Assembly: GCA_900471605.1 (NCBI GenBank)
Contig: UCEY01000027.1
Coordinates: 30,053 to 94,052 of the forward strand
Length of the DNA: 64,000 nt
Direction of reading: 5' to 3'
DNA from: Hyphomicrobiales bacterium
Lineage (GTDB): Bacteria > Pseudomonadota > Alphaproteobacteria > Rhizobiales > Rhizobiaceae
Shown: one piece after another, positions 54,668-64,000 of the stretch
Position numbering within the stretch: position 1 is the stretch's first letter
Layout of the letters: each line of letters begins with the position of its first letter
The notes under the pieces: model-generated
Told to the model about the DNA's origin: nothing
Databases searched by the model: none
Seen by the model: only the letters and a program-made list of their open reading frames with translations
Position numbers and translations under genes: made by a program

Positions 54668-56524
54668 TCAGTACACGCGTGCCTTCGGCTCGATCTTGTG
54701 CGGATCGATGCCTTCGGCAATGAACTCGGTATGCACCGGGCGGTAGTCGAGCTTGACCTCGCCGCTGTCTTTGACCCATGCAAGCGTGTGCTTGCGCCAG
54801 TTCTCGTCGTCGCGGCCGGCGAACGGGCCGGACGTGTAGTCCTCGCGGGCGTGGGACCCACGGCTTTCCTTGCGGGCTTCCGCGCCGTAGACCGTGGTGA
54901 TCGCGTTCGCCATCAGGTTTTCGAGCTCGAGCGTCTCGACGAGGTCGGAATTCCAGATCATCGAACGGTCGGTGACCTTGACGTCCTTCATCTCGCCCCA
55001 GATCGCCGACATCCGCTTGCAGCCCGATTCCAGCGATTCCTGAGTACGGAACACTGCCGCGTCGTCCTGCATGGTACGCTGCATCTTGTCGCGCAGAACC
55101 GCGGTCGGCGTACCGCCATTGGCGTTACGCAGGCGGTCGAAACGATCCATGATCTTGTCGCAGGCCGCGATGTTGAGGGCGGGGATCGGGCCGGCGCGGT
55201 CGATGACCTGGCCGGCGCGGATGGCGGCGGCGCGGCCGAAGACCACGAGGTCGATCAGCGAGTTGGACCCGAGGCGGTTGGCGCCGTGAACCGAGGCGCA
55301 ACCCGCTTCGCCGACGGCCATCAGGCCCGGCAGGATGCGTTCCGGATTGCTGCTGTCGGCATTGAGCACTTCACCCCAGAAATTGGTCGGGATACCGCCC
55401 ATGTTGTAATGCACGGTCGGCAGGACCGGGATCGGCTCGCGCGTCACATCGACGCCGGCAAAGATCTTGGCGCTCTCGGAAATGCCCGGAAGACGCTCAT
55501 GCAGCACAGCCGGATCGAGGTGGTCGAGATGCAGGAAGATGTGGTCCTTGTTCTTGCCGACGCCGCGGCCTTCGCGGATTTCCAGCGTCATGCAGCGGGA
55601 AACCACGTCGCGCGAGGCAAGGTCCTTGGCCGAAGGCGCGTAACGCTCCATGAAGCGCTCGCCCTCGGAATTGACGAGGTAACCGCCTTCACCGCGCGCG
55701 CCTTCGGTGATCAGACAGCCCGAACCGTAGATGCCGGTCGGGTGGAACTGCACGAATTCCATGTCCTGCAAAGGCAGGCCGGCGCGGGCCACCATGCCGC
55801 CGCCGTCGCCGGTGCAGGTATGGGCCGATGTCGCCGAGAAATAGGCGCGGCCGTAACCGCCGGTCGCCAGCACCACCATCTTGGCGGCAAAACGGTGGAT
55901 CGTGCCGTCATCGAGGTTCCAGGCAACGACGCCGGTGCAGCGGCCGTCTTCCGACATGATCAGGTCGAGCGCGAAATATTCGATGAAGAATTCCGCGTTG
56001 TTCTTCAGCGACTGGCCGTAGAGCGTGTGCAGGATGGCGTGGCCGGTGCGGTCTGCCGCGGCGCAGGTGCGCTGCACCGGCGGGCCGGCGCCAAAGTTCT
56101 GCATATGGCCGCCGAACGGGCGCTGGTAGATCTTGCCTTCCTCGTTGCGCGAGAAGGGCACGCCGTAATGTTCGAGTTCGTAGACGGCCTTCGGCGCTTC
56201 CATGACCATGTACTGCATGGCATCGACGTCGCCGAGCCAGTCGGACCCCTTGACGGTATCGTAGAGATGCCACTGCCACGAGTCCGGCGTCATGTTCTGC
56301 AGCGAGGCGGCAATCCCCCCTTGCGCTGCGACAGTGTGCGAGCGGGTCGGGAAAACCTTGGTGATGCAGGCGGTCTTGAAACCCTGCTCGGCCATGCCGA
56401 GCGTGGCGCGCAGGCCGGCGCCGCCGGCGCCGACGACGATCACGTCATAGGAATGGTCGACATAGGTATAGGCTTTGCCGTTCTGGGCGGCCCCGTTCGG
56501 AGCAATGGGTGTGACTGATGCCAT
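54668..56524 (-). CDS. sdhA: Succinate dehydrogenase flavoprotein subunit
   Basis: Catalytic subunit of complex II with covalently bound FAD; oxidises succinate to fumarate. 618 residues, slightly longer than the usual 590-615. FAD motif [14 protein letters not shown]-attachment histidine in [11 protein letters not shown], substrate region [21 protein letters not shown] and capping domain are all present. ATG 56524, six bases after the sdhD stop. Peripheral on the cytoplasmic face. Confidence 0.97.
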   Translation of the reverse strand: MASVTPIAPNGAAQNGKAYTYVDHSYDVIVVGAGGAGLRATLGMAEQGFKTACITKVFPTRSHTVAAQGGIAASLQNMTPDSWQWHLYDTVKGSDWLGDVDAMQYMVMEAPKAVYELEHYGVPFSRNEEGKIYQRPFGGHMQNFGAGPPVQRTCAAADRTGHAILHTLYGQSLKNNAEFFIEYFALDLIMSEDGRCTGVVAWNLDDGTIHRFAAKMVVLATGGYGRAYFSATSAHTCTGDGGGMVARAGLPLQDMEFVQFHPTGIYGSGCLITEGARGEGGYLVNSEGERFMERYAPSAKDLASRDVVSRCMTLEIREGRGVGKNKDHIFLHLDHLDPAVLHERLPGISESAKIFAGVDVTREPIPVLPTVHYNMGGIPTNFWGEVLNADSSNPERILPGLMAVGEAGCASVHGANRLGSNSLIDLVVFGRAAAIRAGQVIDRAGPIPALNIAACDKIMDRFDRLRNANGGTPTAVLRDKMQRTMQDDAAVFRTQESLESGCKRMSAIWGEMKDVKVTDRSMIWNSDLVETLELENLMANAITTVYGAEARKESRGSHAREDYTSGPFAGRDDENWRKHTLAWVKDSGEVKLDYRPVHTEFIAEGIDPHKIEPKARVY

Positions 56525-56530
56525 GACGGG

Positions 56531-56911
56531 TTATCCTGCGAATGCGATTTTCAGAACGGCGAACAGACAGAGCCCGGCGATCAAAATCGAGAAGAAGGTG
56601 TTGAGCATGATCAGCGCGACCTTGCCGAATTCGCCATGGACATAGTCCTCGATGATCACCTGCATGCCGAGCTTCATGTGAATGACGCCGGAGATGACGA
56701 TGAGGCCCATGACGACGGCGACGAACGGGTTCGACAGCGCGGCGATCACTTCCGGATAGGGCTTTCCGGCGTAGATGATCATGAAGATGACGAAGAAGAT
56801 CATCAGCGGCACGTTGGCGACGGCCGTCAGGCGCTGGCGCCAGAAGTGATCGGTGCCGTCCTTGGCGGAGCCCAGTCCGCGGACCTTTCCGAGCGGGGTA
56901 CGCATATCCAT
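56531..56911 (-). CDS. sdhD: Succinate dehydrogenase membrane anchor subunit
   Basis: Hydrophobic anchor that, with SdhC, binds heme b and ubiquinone. 126 residues with three membrane helices and the heme-ligand region [18 protein letters not shown]. It begins [30 protein letters not shown], typical of alphaproteobacterial SdhD. ATG 56911 with AAGG nine bases upstream. It follows sdhC by 11 bp. Confidence 0.94.
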   Translation of the reverse strand: MDMRTPLGKVRGLGSAKDGTDHFWRQRLTAVANVPLMIFFVIFMIIYAGKPYPEVIAALSNPFVAVVMGLIVISGVIHMKLGMQVIIEDYVHGEFGKVALIMLNTFFSILIAGLCLFAVLKIAFAG

Positions 56912-56922
56912 GGATGAGAACC

Positions 56923-57315
56923 TTACCGAACGAGGAAGCCGATCACCCAGACCAGCACGGTCAGACAGAGTGATGCGATGATATTGGCGATGGCGAGCTT
57001 GGTGGAGAATTCCTTCTCGAAACCGTGGCCGAGGTCCCACATGAAGTGGCGGAAGCCGCCGAGCATGTGGTGGATCAGCGCCCAGGTATAGCCGAGCAGC
57101 ACAAGCTTGCCGAGAATGCTGCCGAGCGCCCAGTTGGCCCAGTCGTAATAGGCCGGGCCGCTGGCGGCGGCGATCAGCCACCACGCCACCAGGATGGTGC
57201 CGAAGTAGAGCGCGCCGCCGGTGATGCGGTGCACAATCGACATGGCCATGGTGGGGATTAGCTTGTAGACTTGAAGATGCGGCGACAGGGGCCGGTTATT
57301 TGTCACATTCGCCAT
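56923..57315 (-). CDS. sdhC: Succinate dehydrogenase cytochrome b556 subunit
   Basis: First membrane subunit of complex II, 130 residues and three helices. The signature [11 protein letters not shown] at the N-terminus, [14 protein letters not shown] with the quinone-site Ser/Arg, and [13 protein letters not shown] with the heme ligand histidine are all present. First gene of sdhC-D-A-DUF3052-B. Confidence 0.96.
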   Translation of the reverse strand: MANVTNNRPLSPHLQVYKLIPTMAMSIVHRITGGALYFGTILVAWWLIAAASGPAYYDWANWALGSILGKLVLLGYTWALIHHMLGGFRHFMWDLGHGFEKEFSTKLAIANIIASLCLTVLVWVIGFLVR

Positions 57316-57360
57316 CAGAACCTCGCGGCGTCGTATGCGGTATCAAGGGCGGGCGCCCAA

Positions 57361-57391
57361 CAATGCACGTATGCCGAAGAAATGTGCATTG
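57361..57391. promoter_or_regulatory. Inverted repeat CAATGCAC-N15-GTGCATTG upstream of sdhC
   Basis: Perfect 8-bp arms (57361-57368 and 57384-57391) 46-76 bp upstream of the sdhC start. The place suits an operator or a structured leader of the sdh mRNA. A second, shorter dyad (ACGATTT-N6-AAATCGT, 57516-57535) lies nearer the divergent gene. The 286-bp divergent spacer is otherwise without a gene. Confidence 0.45.
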
Positions 57392-57601
57392 CATCATTGG
57401 CGTGGTTTAATCGCACGGATGTCTGACGACAAGAACAATTCAAACCGATTTCCAATTTAATCGATTGTGTCTTTCTCGTGGCTGACGCGGCTCAAACCTG
57501 CGGGCGACGTTAACCACGATTTGCAAAGAAATCGTTGCCGTGGCGAACGAACAACCCATTTCGTGTTAGTAAATGGTTAACCATACCTGCCGGAGTTCGC
57601 C

Positions 57602-58018
57602 ATGATCGCGAATCACATGAAGCCTGTTTTCCTCGCCGCAGCTCTGTTTGCGACGGTTGCCTCGGCCGCCGATGCCCGCGATCGCTGGTCCGACACGGCC
57701 GGCAGCATCTATCGCATCGGGACCAGTCGCGACGATCCCGCGCCGGAAGGCGAGTTTTATCGTATCGTCTATACCGGGTCGGCCTCGTTCGTGCGCAGGC
57801 TCGGCATCTTCAGCGGCGCGCTGCAGGCTCCCCTACCGCGCGACTTCGGCATCTATATCACGCGCGGCTACTGGCTCGGAGAGGCCGAAGGCGGTGGGCC
57901 GCTGGCGCCCAAGGCCAAGATTATCGATGTCGACGGCGGCCTGCGAGGCCACGCCTTCGCCTCGGACGGCGCCTGCTCCTTCGAAGCCGGCGTCTGCGTC
58001 ATCCGCGGCGGGAATTGA
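57602..58018 (+). CDS. Secreted protein of unknown function
   Basis: 138-residue protein with a signal peptide (MKPVFLAAALFATVASAADA, cleavage near residue 25 from the first ATG). The mature part is mixed alpha/beta with two late cysteines (GACSFEAGVCVI) that could form a disulfide. I do not recognise a family. ATG 57602 has CGGAG six bases upstream; ATG 57617 is a possible internal start. It stands alone between the divergent sdh operon and repeat copy 3. Confidence 0.8.
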   Translation: MIANHMKPVFLAAALFATVASAADARDRWSDTAGSIYRIGTSRDDPAPEGEFYRIVYTGSASFVRRLGIFSGALQAPLPRDFGIYITRGYWLGEAEGGGPLAPKAKIIDVDGGLRGHAFASDGACSFEAGVCVIRGGN

Positions 58019-58076
58019 GGGCTCAAGGCGTTTACAGGCCTCAGGCGGCTGAAGCATAGGCACCTGCGCCAGCCGG

Positions 58077-58266
58077 CCCCCTCTGCCCTGCCGGGCATCT
58101 CCCCCTCGGGTGGGGAGATTACAAGCGGCATGACCGTCGCTTCCAAGCAAAAGTCGTGCATCTCAGTCGGAAGGCTCTCAGGATGAGACGGGGGATGCAG
58201 GGCTGTGAGCCCGCGCCCAGCCGATCTCCCCACCTGAGGGGGAGATGCCCGGCAGGGCAGAGGAGG
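58077..58266. repeat. RIME-like palindromic repeat, copy 3
   Basis: A 190-bp element with the same ends as copies 1 and 2. Both arms carry the CTCCCCCTC-GG-TGGGGAG form, so the left (CCCTCGGGTGGGG) and right (CCCCACCTGAGGGGG) arms still pair with each other with few mismatches. It lies between the convergent secreted-protein and methyltransferase genes; the rest of the 303-bp spacer holds only a tandem duplication. Confidence 0.88.
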
Positions 58267-58270
58267 TGGG

Positions 58271-58308
58271 CTTGGGCACGTCCTATAAACTTGGGCACGT
58301 CCTATAAA
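58271..58308. repeat. Perfect 19-bp tandem duplication
   Basis: The unit CTTGGGCACGTCCTATAAA occurs twice in direct succession (58271-58289 and 58290-58308), immediately after repeat copy 3 and just before the methyltransferase stop. Confidence 0.9.
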
Positions 58309-58321
58309 ATAAAACGCACCT

Positions 58322-58966
58322 CTACCCAAACCGCCAGACTGTCGTCTTCTTCACCTCGCTGTCCTCCAGCGCCCGGGTCACGGGCACCTGATTGACGGCA
58401 AGCTGCTTGAGCCGGTCCTTCGGCAGATAACTGCGGCCGGGATCGCCGACCAGAACCAGCTTCCCCTCGCCCGCCAGCCGGGCGAACCACGGAATGAGTG
58501 CGGCCGCAAATTCCCGATCGTAGAAGACGTCGCCGGCCAGAACGACATCCGCCTCCACCGCACGGCCGATCAGATCCTCGGCGGTAAACCGAACCGTCAC
58601 CCCGTTCTCCGCCGCATTCAGCGCCACCGCGCTCTGCGTCCACGGATCGATATCCGCCGCCAGCACGTCGGCGGCGCCGGCGAGCTTTGCGGCAATCGCT
58701 ACCAGCCCAGAGCCGCTCGCGAAATCCAGCACCCGCCTGCCGGCAACCACATCGGGATTATCGAGGATATAGCGGGCGAGCCCTTGGCCCCCCGCCCAGG
58801 CAAAGGCCCAGAAGGGCGGCGGCAGGCCGATTTCCTCCAGGTCCTCCTCCGTCTTCTGCCAGAGGTCATGCGCTTCGTTCGCCAGATGCAGCCGGATTTC
58901 CGGCACATGCGGCGGCCGCATGATCTCGGTATTCTGAAGGATGAAGGTCCGCGGATCGGTCTTCAA
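58322..58966 (-). CDS. Class I SAM-dependent methyltransferase (nicotinamide N-methylase/ETFB-KMT-like)
   Basis: 214-residue methyltransferase. The SAM-binding motif I is VLDFASGSGLVAIAA, preceded by the PPPFWAFAWAGGQGLARYI segment seen in the family that includes ETF-beta lysine methyltransferase, and motif II has VLAADIDPWTQSAVALNA. The start is TTG 58966, which gives the N-terminus MKTDPRTFILQNT expected for the family; ATG 58921 would cut it off. It starts seven bases after the EVE gene stop. The target, protein lysine or other, is not known. Confidence 0.88.
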   Translation of the reverse strand: MKTDPRTFILQNTEIMRPPHVPEIRLHLANEAHDLWQKTEEDLEEIGLPPPFWAFAWAGGQGLARYILDNPDVVAGRRVLDFASGSGLVAIAAKLAGAADVLAADIDPWTQSAVALNAAENGVTVRFTAEDLIGRAVEADVVLAGDVFYDREFAAALIPWFARLAGEGKLVLVGDPGRSYLPKDRLKQLAVNQVPVTRALEDSEVKKTTVWRFG

Positions 58967-58973
58967 GAGCGCG

Positions 58974-59414
58974 TCAGGCCGGCGATTTCGGCGGATTGTC
59001 GAGACCGCCAAGCCTGCAGATCTCGAAATATTCCTCATCCGTCACCGGCTGAACCGAAAGCCGCATCGAGGTCACAAGCGACATCTTCTCGAACTTGGGG
59101 TTCGCCTTGATGTCCTTCAACGTCACCGGCTTAGGAACATCCATGACGGCACGGATATCGACGCAATCCCATTTCGGGTCGCCTTGTGCCGTCGAATCGG
59201 GATGCGACAGCGCGCAGACCTCGACGATCCCGACAATCTCCAGCCCGTCATTGGAATGGTAGAAGAAGCCCTTGTCGCCCATCTTCATGGCCCGCATGTT
59301 GTTGCGCGCCAGGTAGTTGCGAACGCCGGTCCATTCGGTGCCCTTATCGCCCGCCGCATTCTGCTGTTCCCAGGACCAGGCGGACGGTTCGGATTTGTAC
59401 AGCCAATACGCCAT
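58974..59414 (-). CDS. EVE domain-containing protein
   Basis: 146-residue single EVE domain, a PUA-like fold that binds modified bases in DNA or RNA (eukaryotic relative: THYN1). Starts MAYWLYKSEPSAWSWEQQ; WTGVRNYLARNNMRAMKMGDKGFFYHSN and KWDCVDIRAV are diagnostic. ATG 59414 follows GAGGCGAC; the stop of the YciI gene (59423) lies nine bases upstream. Stand-alone EVE genes are common in proteobacterial housekeeping regions, and the role here is unknown. Confidence 0.93.
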   Translation of the reverse strand: MAYWLYKSEPSAWSWEQQNAAGDKGTEWTGVRNYLARNNMRAMKMGDKGFFYHSNDGLEIVGIVEVCALSHPDSTAQGDPKWDCVDIRAVMDVPKPVTLKDIKANPKFEKMSLVTSMRLSVQPVTDEEYFEICRLGGLDNPPKSPA

Positions 59415-59422
59415 CTGTCGCC

Positions 59423-59713
59423 TCACTCCGGCTTGTTGAAGACCCAGTTCCAGGCTTTCACTTCGACCTTCTCGAACAGGCCGGCCATGTAATAGGGATC
59501 GGCCTCGGCGATCGTACGGGCAGCGGCCATGTCGGCGGCTTCGACGACTACGAGGCTGCCGTTCGGCTTGCCGTCATCGTCGAGGAACGGGCCGGCGAAC
59601 TTCAGCGTGCCCTCGGCATTCAGTTTGTTCAGGTATTCCACATGGGTCGGGCGGGTTTCCATCCGGACGTTCAGATGGCCGGGCTTGTCGGTGCACAGAA
59701 ACGCAAACAGCAT
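59423..59713 (-). CDS. YciI family protein
   Basis: 96-residue YCII-related protein, complete. MLFAFLCTDKPGHLNVRMETRPTHVEYL with the conserved histidine and FAGPFLDDDGKPNGSLVVVEAADMAAARTIAEADPYYMAGLF with the D-P-Y motif. ATG 59713. It lies in a tight minus-strand group tsaD-gpsA-yciI-EVE-methyltransferase that is conserved in rhizobia. It is a different subgroup from the YciI-like protein at 44649-44975. Confidence 0.94.
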   Translation of the reverse strand: MLFAFLCTDKPGHLNVRMETRPTHVEYLNKLNAEGTLKFAGPFLDDDGKPNGSLVVVEAADMAAARTIAEADPYYMAGLFEKVEVKAWNWVFNKPE

Positions 59714-59749
59714 CAGTCTCTCCTTGGGAATGATCGTATCGGGGTGATC

Positions 59750-60748
59750 TTATTCGGTGGTGATCGGCCGGGTCATCAACTGTTCCATGGCCATCATGAT
59801 ATCGAGCCTGCCGTCGATGATATCGGCCACCGCGTTGGTGACCGGCAGTTCGACCGAGAATTTTTCGCCAAGCCCCGCCGCGACGGAGGCCGCGAACGCC
59901 CCCTCGACCAGCGGCCCGCCGGCTTGAGTACCCTCGCCCCTGCCGAGCGCGATGCCAAAACGCAGGTTTCGCGATTGATGGCTGGTGCCGGTCAGCACCA
60001 GGTCGCCGAGGCCCGACAGGCCCCGCACCGTGTCCGCCTTGCCGCCCATCGCCTCGATCAGCCGCGACATTTCGGCCAAGCCGCGCGAGATCAGCGCCGC
60101 ACGGGCCGATTCGCCAAGCCCCGCGCCTTCGATAATGCCGCAGGCGATCGCCAGCACGTTCTTCAGCGCTCCGCCGAGCTGCACGCCAACCCGGTCGGTC
60201 GAGGCGTAAAGCCGGAACGTGCGGCTGGAGAGCGCGTTGGCGAGCCGCTCCGCCAGAACCTGGTCGGCAGCCGCAATCGCCATCGCCGTCGGCAGGCCGC
60301 GGGCGATATCCGCCGCAAAACCCGGCCCCGAGAGGACGGCAACGGCATGGTGCGGCAACTCCGCCTCCAGCACCTCGGTCAGCAGCCGGCCGGACGTCTT
60401 GTCGATACCTTTGGCGCAGGTGACGACGACGGCACCTTCTGCGAGATAGGGACCGTAATGCCGCGCCGCATCCGCCTGTGCCTGCGAAGGCATGGCGAAA
60501 AGCACGAGATCCGCCTCGCCGATCGCATCCGGCTCGGCGGAAAACTCCAGCGCATCCGGAAGGGGCACGCCCGGAAGGGCTGCATCATGCACCCGGTCGT
60601 CGCGCAGGTCGCTCATCAGCGAGGGGTCGCGGCCGATCAGGGTGACCGGATGCCGGCCTTCCAGCGAGATGACAGCGGCAAGCGCCGTTCCGAAGGCGCC
60701 GGCGCCGATGACGACGATCCGTTCTCCTGGCCGTTCCCGCCCGCTCAT
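59750..60748 (-). CDS. gpsA: Glycerol-3-phosphate dehydrogenase [NAD(P)+]
   Basis: Makes sn-glycerol-3-phosphate from dihydroxyacetone phosphate for phospholipid synthesis. 332 residues. Dinucleotide motif GAGAFGTA (15-22), catalytic lysines in TCAKGID and [13 protein letters not shown], and the substrate-binding SRNLRFG region are visible. ATG 60748 overlaps the tsaD stop by 4 bp (ATGA). Confidence 0.97.
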   Translation of the reverse strand: MSGRERPGERIVVIGAGAFGTALAAVISLEGRHPVTLIGRDPSLMSDLRDDRVHDAALPGVPLPDALEFSAEPDAIGEADLVLFAMPSQAQADAARHYGPYLAEGAVVVTCAKGIDKTSGRLLTEVLEAELPHHAVAVLSGPGFAADIARGLPTAMAIAAADQVLAERLANALSSRTFRLYASTDRVGVQLGGALKNVLAIACGIIEGAGLGESARAALISRGLAEMSRLIEAMGGKADTVRGLSGLGDLVLTGTSHQSRNLRFGIALGRGEGTQAGGPLVEGAFAASVAAGLGEKFSVELPVTNAVADIIDGRLDIMMAMEQLMTRPITTE

Positions 60749-61842
60749 GCCTTGGCTCCCCGCTTGCCGGAGCCGAGCAGGGTTTTTGCTTGCCCGTCGA
60801 GCGGCCAGCGCGAGCGCGGCGCCACATCGAGGCCATCCGCCGGCAGGTCTTCCGCCATCCGCTCGAGCCCCGCCCAGGCGATCATCGCCGCATTGTCGGT
60901 GCAGAGCCTGAGCGGCGGCGCGATGAAGCGGAAACCGTTCTCGATGCAGAGCGCCTGCAGCGTGCGGCGGATTTCCTGGTTGGCGGCGACCCCGCCCGCG
61001 ACCACCAGCGCCTTGTCGACATCGAGATGCCCGAATTCCTGTGTGAACCGCGCCAAGCCTCGGCCGATCCGGTCGCGCAGCGTCCGCGAAATCGCCTTCT
61101 GGAACGAGGCGCAGATATCGGCGACGTCCTGGTCGCTCAAGGGTGCGATCTCGGTCGCCGCCTGGCGCACCGCGGTCTTGAGGCCGGAGAAGGAGAAATC
61201 GAGCCGCGCTTCGCCCACCAGCGGCCGCGGCAGCGAAAACCTGTCCGGATCGCCCTTCAGCGCCGCCTTTTCCACCGCCGGTCCGCCGGGATAGGGCAGG
61301 CCGAGCAGCTTTGCCGTCTTGTCGAAGGCCTCGCCCAGCGCGTCGTCGATCGTCGTGCCCCAGCGCTCGTATTCGCCGACGCCGCGCACCAGCACCAGCT
61401 GGGTATGGCCGCCGGAGACGAGCAGCATCAGGTAGGGAAAGGCAAGCCCATCGGTCAGCCGCGCCGTCAGCGCATGGCCTTCGAGGTGGTTGATCGCCAT
61501 CAGCGGCTTGCCGGCGGCGCGCGCGATCGCCTTGGCCGTCATCAGCCCGACGATCAGCCCGCCGATCAGGCCCGGCCCCGAAGTCGCCGCCACCGCATCG
61601 ATCTCGTCGAGCGAAACGCTGGCGCGCGTCAGCGCCTCCTCGATCAGCCCGTCCAGCGCCTCGACATGCGCGCGCGCGGCGATTTCCGGCACGACGCCGC
61701 CATAGGCGCTGTGCTCGTCGAGCTGGGAGAGCACGACATCGGAGAGGATTTCACCGCGGCCGTCCTCGTGGCGCGCCACGACGGAAGCCGCCGTCTCGTC
61801 ACAGCTGGTTTCGATGCCAAGGATGCGAAGAAAGGTCGCCAT
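60745..61842 (-). CDS. tsaD: tRNA N6-threonylcarbamoyladenosine transferase TsaD
   Basis: Transfers the threonylcarbamoyl group to A37 of ANN-decoding tRNAs, together with TsaB and TsaE. 365 residues of the ASKHA fold. [16 protein letters not shown] at the N-terminus, the iron ligands H119 and H123 ([10 protein letters not shown]) and LVSGGHTQL are present. ATG 61842. Divergent from hemC, with a 71-bp spacer. Confidence 0.97.
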   Translation of the reverse strand: MATFLRILGIETSCDETAASVVARHEDGRGEILSDVVLSQLDEHSAYGGVVPEIAARAHVEALDGLIEEALTRASVSLDEIDAVAATSGPGLIGGLIVGLMTAKAIARAAGKPLMAINHLEGHALTARLTDGLAFPYLMLLVSGGHTQLVLVRGVGEYERWGTTIDDALGEAFDKTAKLLGLPYPGGPAVEKAALKGDPDRFSLPRPLVGEARLDFSFSGLKTAVRQAATEIAPLSDQDVADICASFQKAISRTLRDRIGRGLARFTQEFGHLDVDKALVVAGGVAANQEIRRTLQALCIENGFRFIAPPLRLCTDNAAMIAWAGLERMAEDLPADGLDVAPRSRWPLDGQAKTLLGSGKRGAKA

Positions 61843-61913
61843 ACGCCTATCGATAATTGCGATGCCGGATAAACCGGTCTACGAAAGCCTCCGGTAACAA
61901 TGGAATGACGCGG

Positions 61914-62843
61914 ATGCAAACAAAACCTTTCCGGATCGGCACGCGCGGCAGCCCGCTGGCGCTTGCCCAGGCGTTCGAAACCCGCACGCGGCTGATGGCG
62001 GCGCATGGCCTGCCGGAAGACATGTTCGAAGTCGTCGTGCTGTCGACCACCGGCGACCGGATCACCGACCGGTCGCTTTCGGAACTCGGCGGCAAGGGCC
62101 TGTTCACCCAGGAGCTGGAGGAAGGGCTGCTCTCCGGCGATCTCGATTTCGCCGTGCATTCCTCCAAGGACATGCCGACCAGGCTGCCCGACGGCCTGCG
62201 GCTTTCCGCCTATCTTCCCCGCGAGGATTTTCGCGATGCCTTCATCGGCCGCACCGCCCATACGCTGGCGGCACTTCCCGATGGCGCCACGGTGGGATCC
62301 TCCTCGCTGCGCCGCGAGGCGCTGATCCGCCGGATCCGGCCGGATATCCAGGTCATCACCTTCCGCGGCCTCGTCGAAACCCGGCTGCGCAAGCTTTCCG
62401 AAGGCCAGGTGGATGCGACGCTGCTTGCCTATGCAGGCCTCAAGCGCCTCGCAAAGGAAGACGTCGTCACCGAACTGCTCGACCCGGAGGATTTTCCGCC
62501 CGCGCCGGCACAGGGCGCGATCTGCGTCGAAAGCCGTGTCGGCGATGCCCGCATCGACGCGCTGCTCGACCCGATCAACGATCGCCCGACCTATGACGCC
62601 GTTTCCTGCGAACGCGCCTTCCTCGCGGCACTCGACGGCTCCTGTCGCACCCCGATCGGCGGTTATGCGATCTGCGAAGGCGACCACCTGAAATTTTCGG
62701 GTCTCATCCTGACGCCGGACGGCCGCAAGGAACATTCGATCGAAACCGAAGGCAAACGGATAAACGCGGAAAAACTCGGCCGCCAGGCCGGCGAAGCCGT
62801 CCGCGCCGCCGCCGGCCCCGATTTCTTCGAAGGCTGGTCGTAA
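61914..62843 (+). CDS. hemC: Porphobilinogen deaminase (hydroxymethylbilane synthase)
   Basis: Joins four porphobilinogens into hydroxymethylbilane. 309 residues from ATG 61914 ([19 protein letters not shown]). The catalytic aspartate D86 (HSSKDMP), substrate-binding arginines in [10 protein letters not shown], and the cofactor-bearing C244 ([10 protein letters not shown]) are present. ATG 61905 would add three residues. It is followed by hemD after four bases, and is divergent from tsaD. Confidence 0.97.
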   Translation: MQTKPFRIGTRGSPLALAQAFETRTRLMAAHGLPEDMFEVVVLSTTGDRITDRSLSELGGKGLFTQELEEGLLSGDLDFAVHSSKDMPTRLPDGLRLSAYLPREDFRDAFIGRTAHTLAALPDGATVGSSSLRREALIRRIRPDIQVITFRGLVETRLRKLSEGQVDATLLAYAGLKRLAKEDVVTELLDPEDFPPAPAQGAICVESRVGDARIDALLDPINDRPTYDAVSCERAFLAALDGSCRTPIGGYAICEGDHLKFSGLILTPDGRKEHSIETEGKRINAEKLGRQAGEAVRAAAGPDFFEGWS

Positions 62844-62847
62844 GGCG

Positions 62848-63558
62848 ATGCGGGTCGTCGTCACCCGCCCCGAAAACCCGGCCCGGCGCACCGCCGAACG
62901 GCTGCAGAACCTCGGCCATGAGCCGGTCCTGCTGCCGTTGACCAGGGCGATCCACCATCCGGACGCTGCCGCGGCGTCGCTCGCCGGTCCACATACCGCT
63001 CTCGCCGTCACCAGCGCCGAAGCCGTCCGCGTACTGTCCGCGCTGGGTCAGCGCCTGACGCCGTTTCTCGGCCAAACCCTTTACGCAGTCGGAGAAACGA
63101 CGGCGAACGCGGCCGCAGATGCCGGCTTCCGGGATGTTCGCGCCGGACCCGGCACAGGCGCCGGACTTGCGGAACTCATCGCCGGCTATGTACCCAGGCT
63201 TGATGCCCCGCTGCTCTATCTGGCCGGCAAGCCCCGGTCGCCGAAATTCGAAGAGGGACTTCACGGCAAGGGCGTAGCGTTCGCCGTCGCCGAAGTCTAC
63301 GAAATGGCACCCATAGCCTACGATGAAACATTCGTCCGTGGCGCGCTGCTCGATCCTCCGGCGGATGCGGTGCTCCTCTATTCGCGGGAAACCGCCCGGC
63401 TCTTCTGGGATTTCGCTGCGCCGCACCTGAAAAAACTCGCATCCATGCGGTTGCTTTGCCTCAGCGACAATGTGGCCGAAATCATTCCGCGGGAATTTCA
63501 TAGAAATATCAAGATCGCCCGCCACCCTGACGAGGAGGGTATTTTCGCACTCCTTTAG
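62848..63558 (+). CDS. hemD: Uroporphyrinogen-III synthase
   Basis: Closes and inverts ring D of hydroxymethylbilane. 236 residues of the poorly conserved HemD family. VVVTRPENPARRTAERL at the N-terminus, AVTSAEAVRVL, YAVGETTANAAADAGF and the tyrosine region LYSRETARLFW fit the two-domain fold. It lies four bases after hemC, the usual order; the sequence family is variable, but the context makes the call safe. Confidence 0.94.
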   Translation: MRVVVTRPENPARRTAERLQNLGHEPVLLPLTRAIHHPDAAAASLAGPHTALAVTSAEAVRVLSALGQRLTPFLGQTLYAVGETTANAAADAGFRDVRAGPGTGAGLAELIAGYVPRLDAPLLYLAGKPRSPKFEEGLHGKGVAFAVAEVYEMAPIAYDETFVRGALLDPPADAVLLYSRETARLFWDFAAPHLKKLASMRLLCLSDNVAEIIPREFHRNIKIARHPDEEGIFALL

Positions 63559-63648
63559 TCGAGGGGTGGCTGCAAAATCCCGCCCGCCCCTTTCTTTCCG
63601 ATAACCCACCCACTAGTTTCCTGTGAGCGCATGCAAAAAGAGGTCGAG

Positions 63649-64000
63649 ATGGTACCGGAACAACCACCCCGCCGATCGAAGACAGACAAGGAACCGGTCA
63701 CGATCGACCTGACCGCCGAGCAATCGGACGTGGTCGCCGAGCCTGTCCGCAGCAACGACACCGATGACGCGGTGAGCGCGAACGAGCCCGCTGAAGAGAT
63801 GTCCGCAAGCGCTGATGAGCCGGCAAATCCTGAGCTCGCCAAAGACCCTGCCCCGGGCCTTTCTACGGCTGACGAGCCCGTCGATGAACCTGCCTTCGAC
63901 CGCTCGCCGACCGACGAGCCGCGTTTCGACGACGCTGCGGAAATGCCGAAGGAACCGCAACCCGCAACCGTCGCCCCCGAACCGGAGCCCACCCCCGCTC
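63649..64000 (+). CDS. Mitofilin/IMMP-like protein, N-terminal part (partial)
   Basis: The first 117 codons of a gene running off the right edge. The visible part is very acidic and low-complexity (rich in E, P, A, D, with repeated DEP units), which matches the N-terminal cytoplasmic segment of the COG4223 mitofilin-like proteins encoded after hemD in rhizobia. The membrane helix and coiled coil expected further on are not in view. ATG 63649 (MVPEQPP) has AAGAGG five bases upstream; ATG 63631 is a weaker alternative. The identity rests mainly on position, so it is moderate. Confidence 0.65.
   Translation, partial: MVPEQPPRRSKTDKEPVTIDLTAEQSDVVAEPVRSNDTDDAVSANEPAEEMSASADEPANPELAKDPAPGLSTADEPVDEPAFDRSPTDEPRFDDAAEMPKEPQPATVAPEPEPTPA

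Noticed and set aside
54698..56518. 606-codon plus-strand frame opposite sdhA
   Set aside because: It is antisense shadow of sdhA, with no ribosome-binding site and no domain.

Overview
This window is GC-rich chromosomal DNA of an alphaproteobacterium, most likely a member of the Rhizobiaceae (Rhizobium/Agrobacterium/Ensifer type). The signs are an ALAS-type HemA (the Shemin pathway), an atpHAGDC cluster without the F0 genes, a linked mdh-sucCDAB-lpdA cluster with sdhCDAB nearby, an ALAS-hemA/TamAB/arginase neighbourhood, and palindromic intergenic repeats of the rhizobial RIME kind. I cannot name the species from sequence alone. Apart from the two genes cut by the window edges, every gene appears intact, and I see no prophage, integrase island, transposase, tRNA, rRNA or CRISPR array.

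Layout, left to right. 1-5 kb: hemA (partial, minus strand), with an FNR/FixK-type box upstream of it, then a form II coxSLM operon (minus) for a molybdenum CO-dehydrogenase-like enzyme. 5-15.6 kb (plus): a glycine-zipper lipoprotein, tamA-tamB, arginase, and a soluble double-PAS chemoreceptor coupled to its own CheW. 15.7-26.4 kb (minus): an aldo/keto reductase, then a formate-oxidation unit: a LysR regulator followed by fdsG-fdsB-fdsA-fdhD-fdsD and an OxlT-type MFS carrier. Two palindromic repeat elements flank fdsA inside this unit. 26.5-37.3 kb (minus): an acyltransferase, a GNAT enzyme, an AAA ATPase, priA and a small membrane protein, running into atpH-A-G-D-(small zinc-ribbon gene)-C. 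37.4-40 kb: xerC and a TraB/GumN-family protein (plus) converging on a cytochrome b561 (minus). 40-51.5 kb (minus): one long array mdh-sucC-sucD-sucA-yciI-like-sucB-MAPEG-unknown-SDR-lpdA. 51.5-57.3 kb (minus): zapE, an Omp19/Inh-type lipoprotein, and sdhC-D-A-(DUF3052)-B. 57.6-61.8 kb: a small secreted protein (plus), then methyltransferase, EVE, YciI, gpsA and tsaD (minus). 61.9-64 kb (plus): hemC, hemD and the start of a mitofilin-like gene.

Together the window covers central respiratory metabolism. Formate and possibly CO-type oxidation supply reductant, the TCA enzymes from 2-oxoglutarate to oxaloacetate are encoded in two clusters, ATP synthase F1 is present, and tetrapyrrole synthesis genes lie at both ends. 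The most notable non-gene signals are these: three copies of a long palindromic repeat whose hairpins are kept by paired changes; a sucD-sucA spacer with four perfect hairpins, one of which lies exactly between the Shine-Dalgarno sequence and the start codon of sucA; a perfect 26-bp palindrome upstream of mdh; and extra small genes embedded in the atp and sdh operons. I did not find a convincing candidate for an entirely new multi-gene system such as a defence or secretion system.
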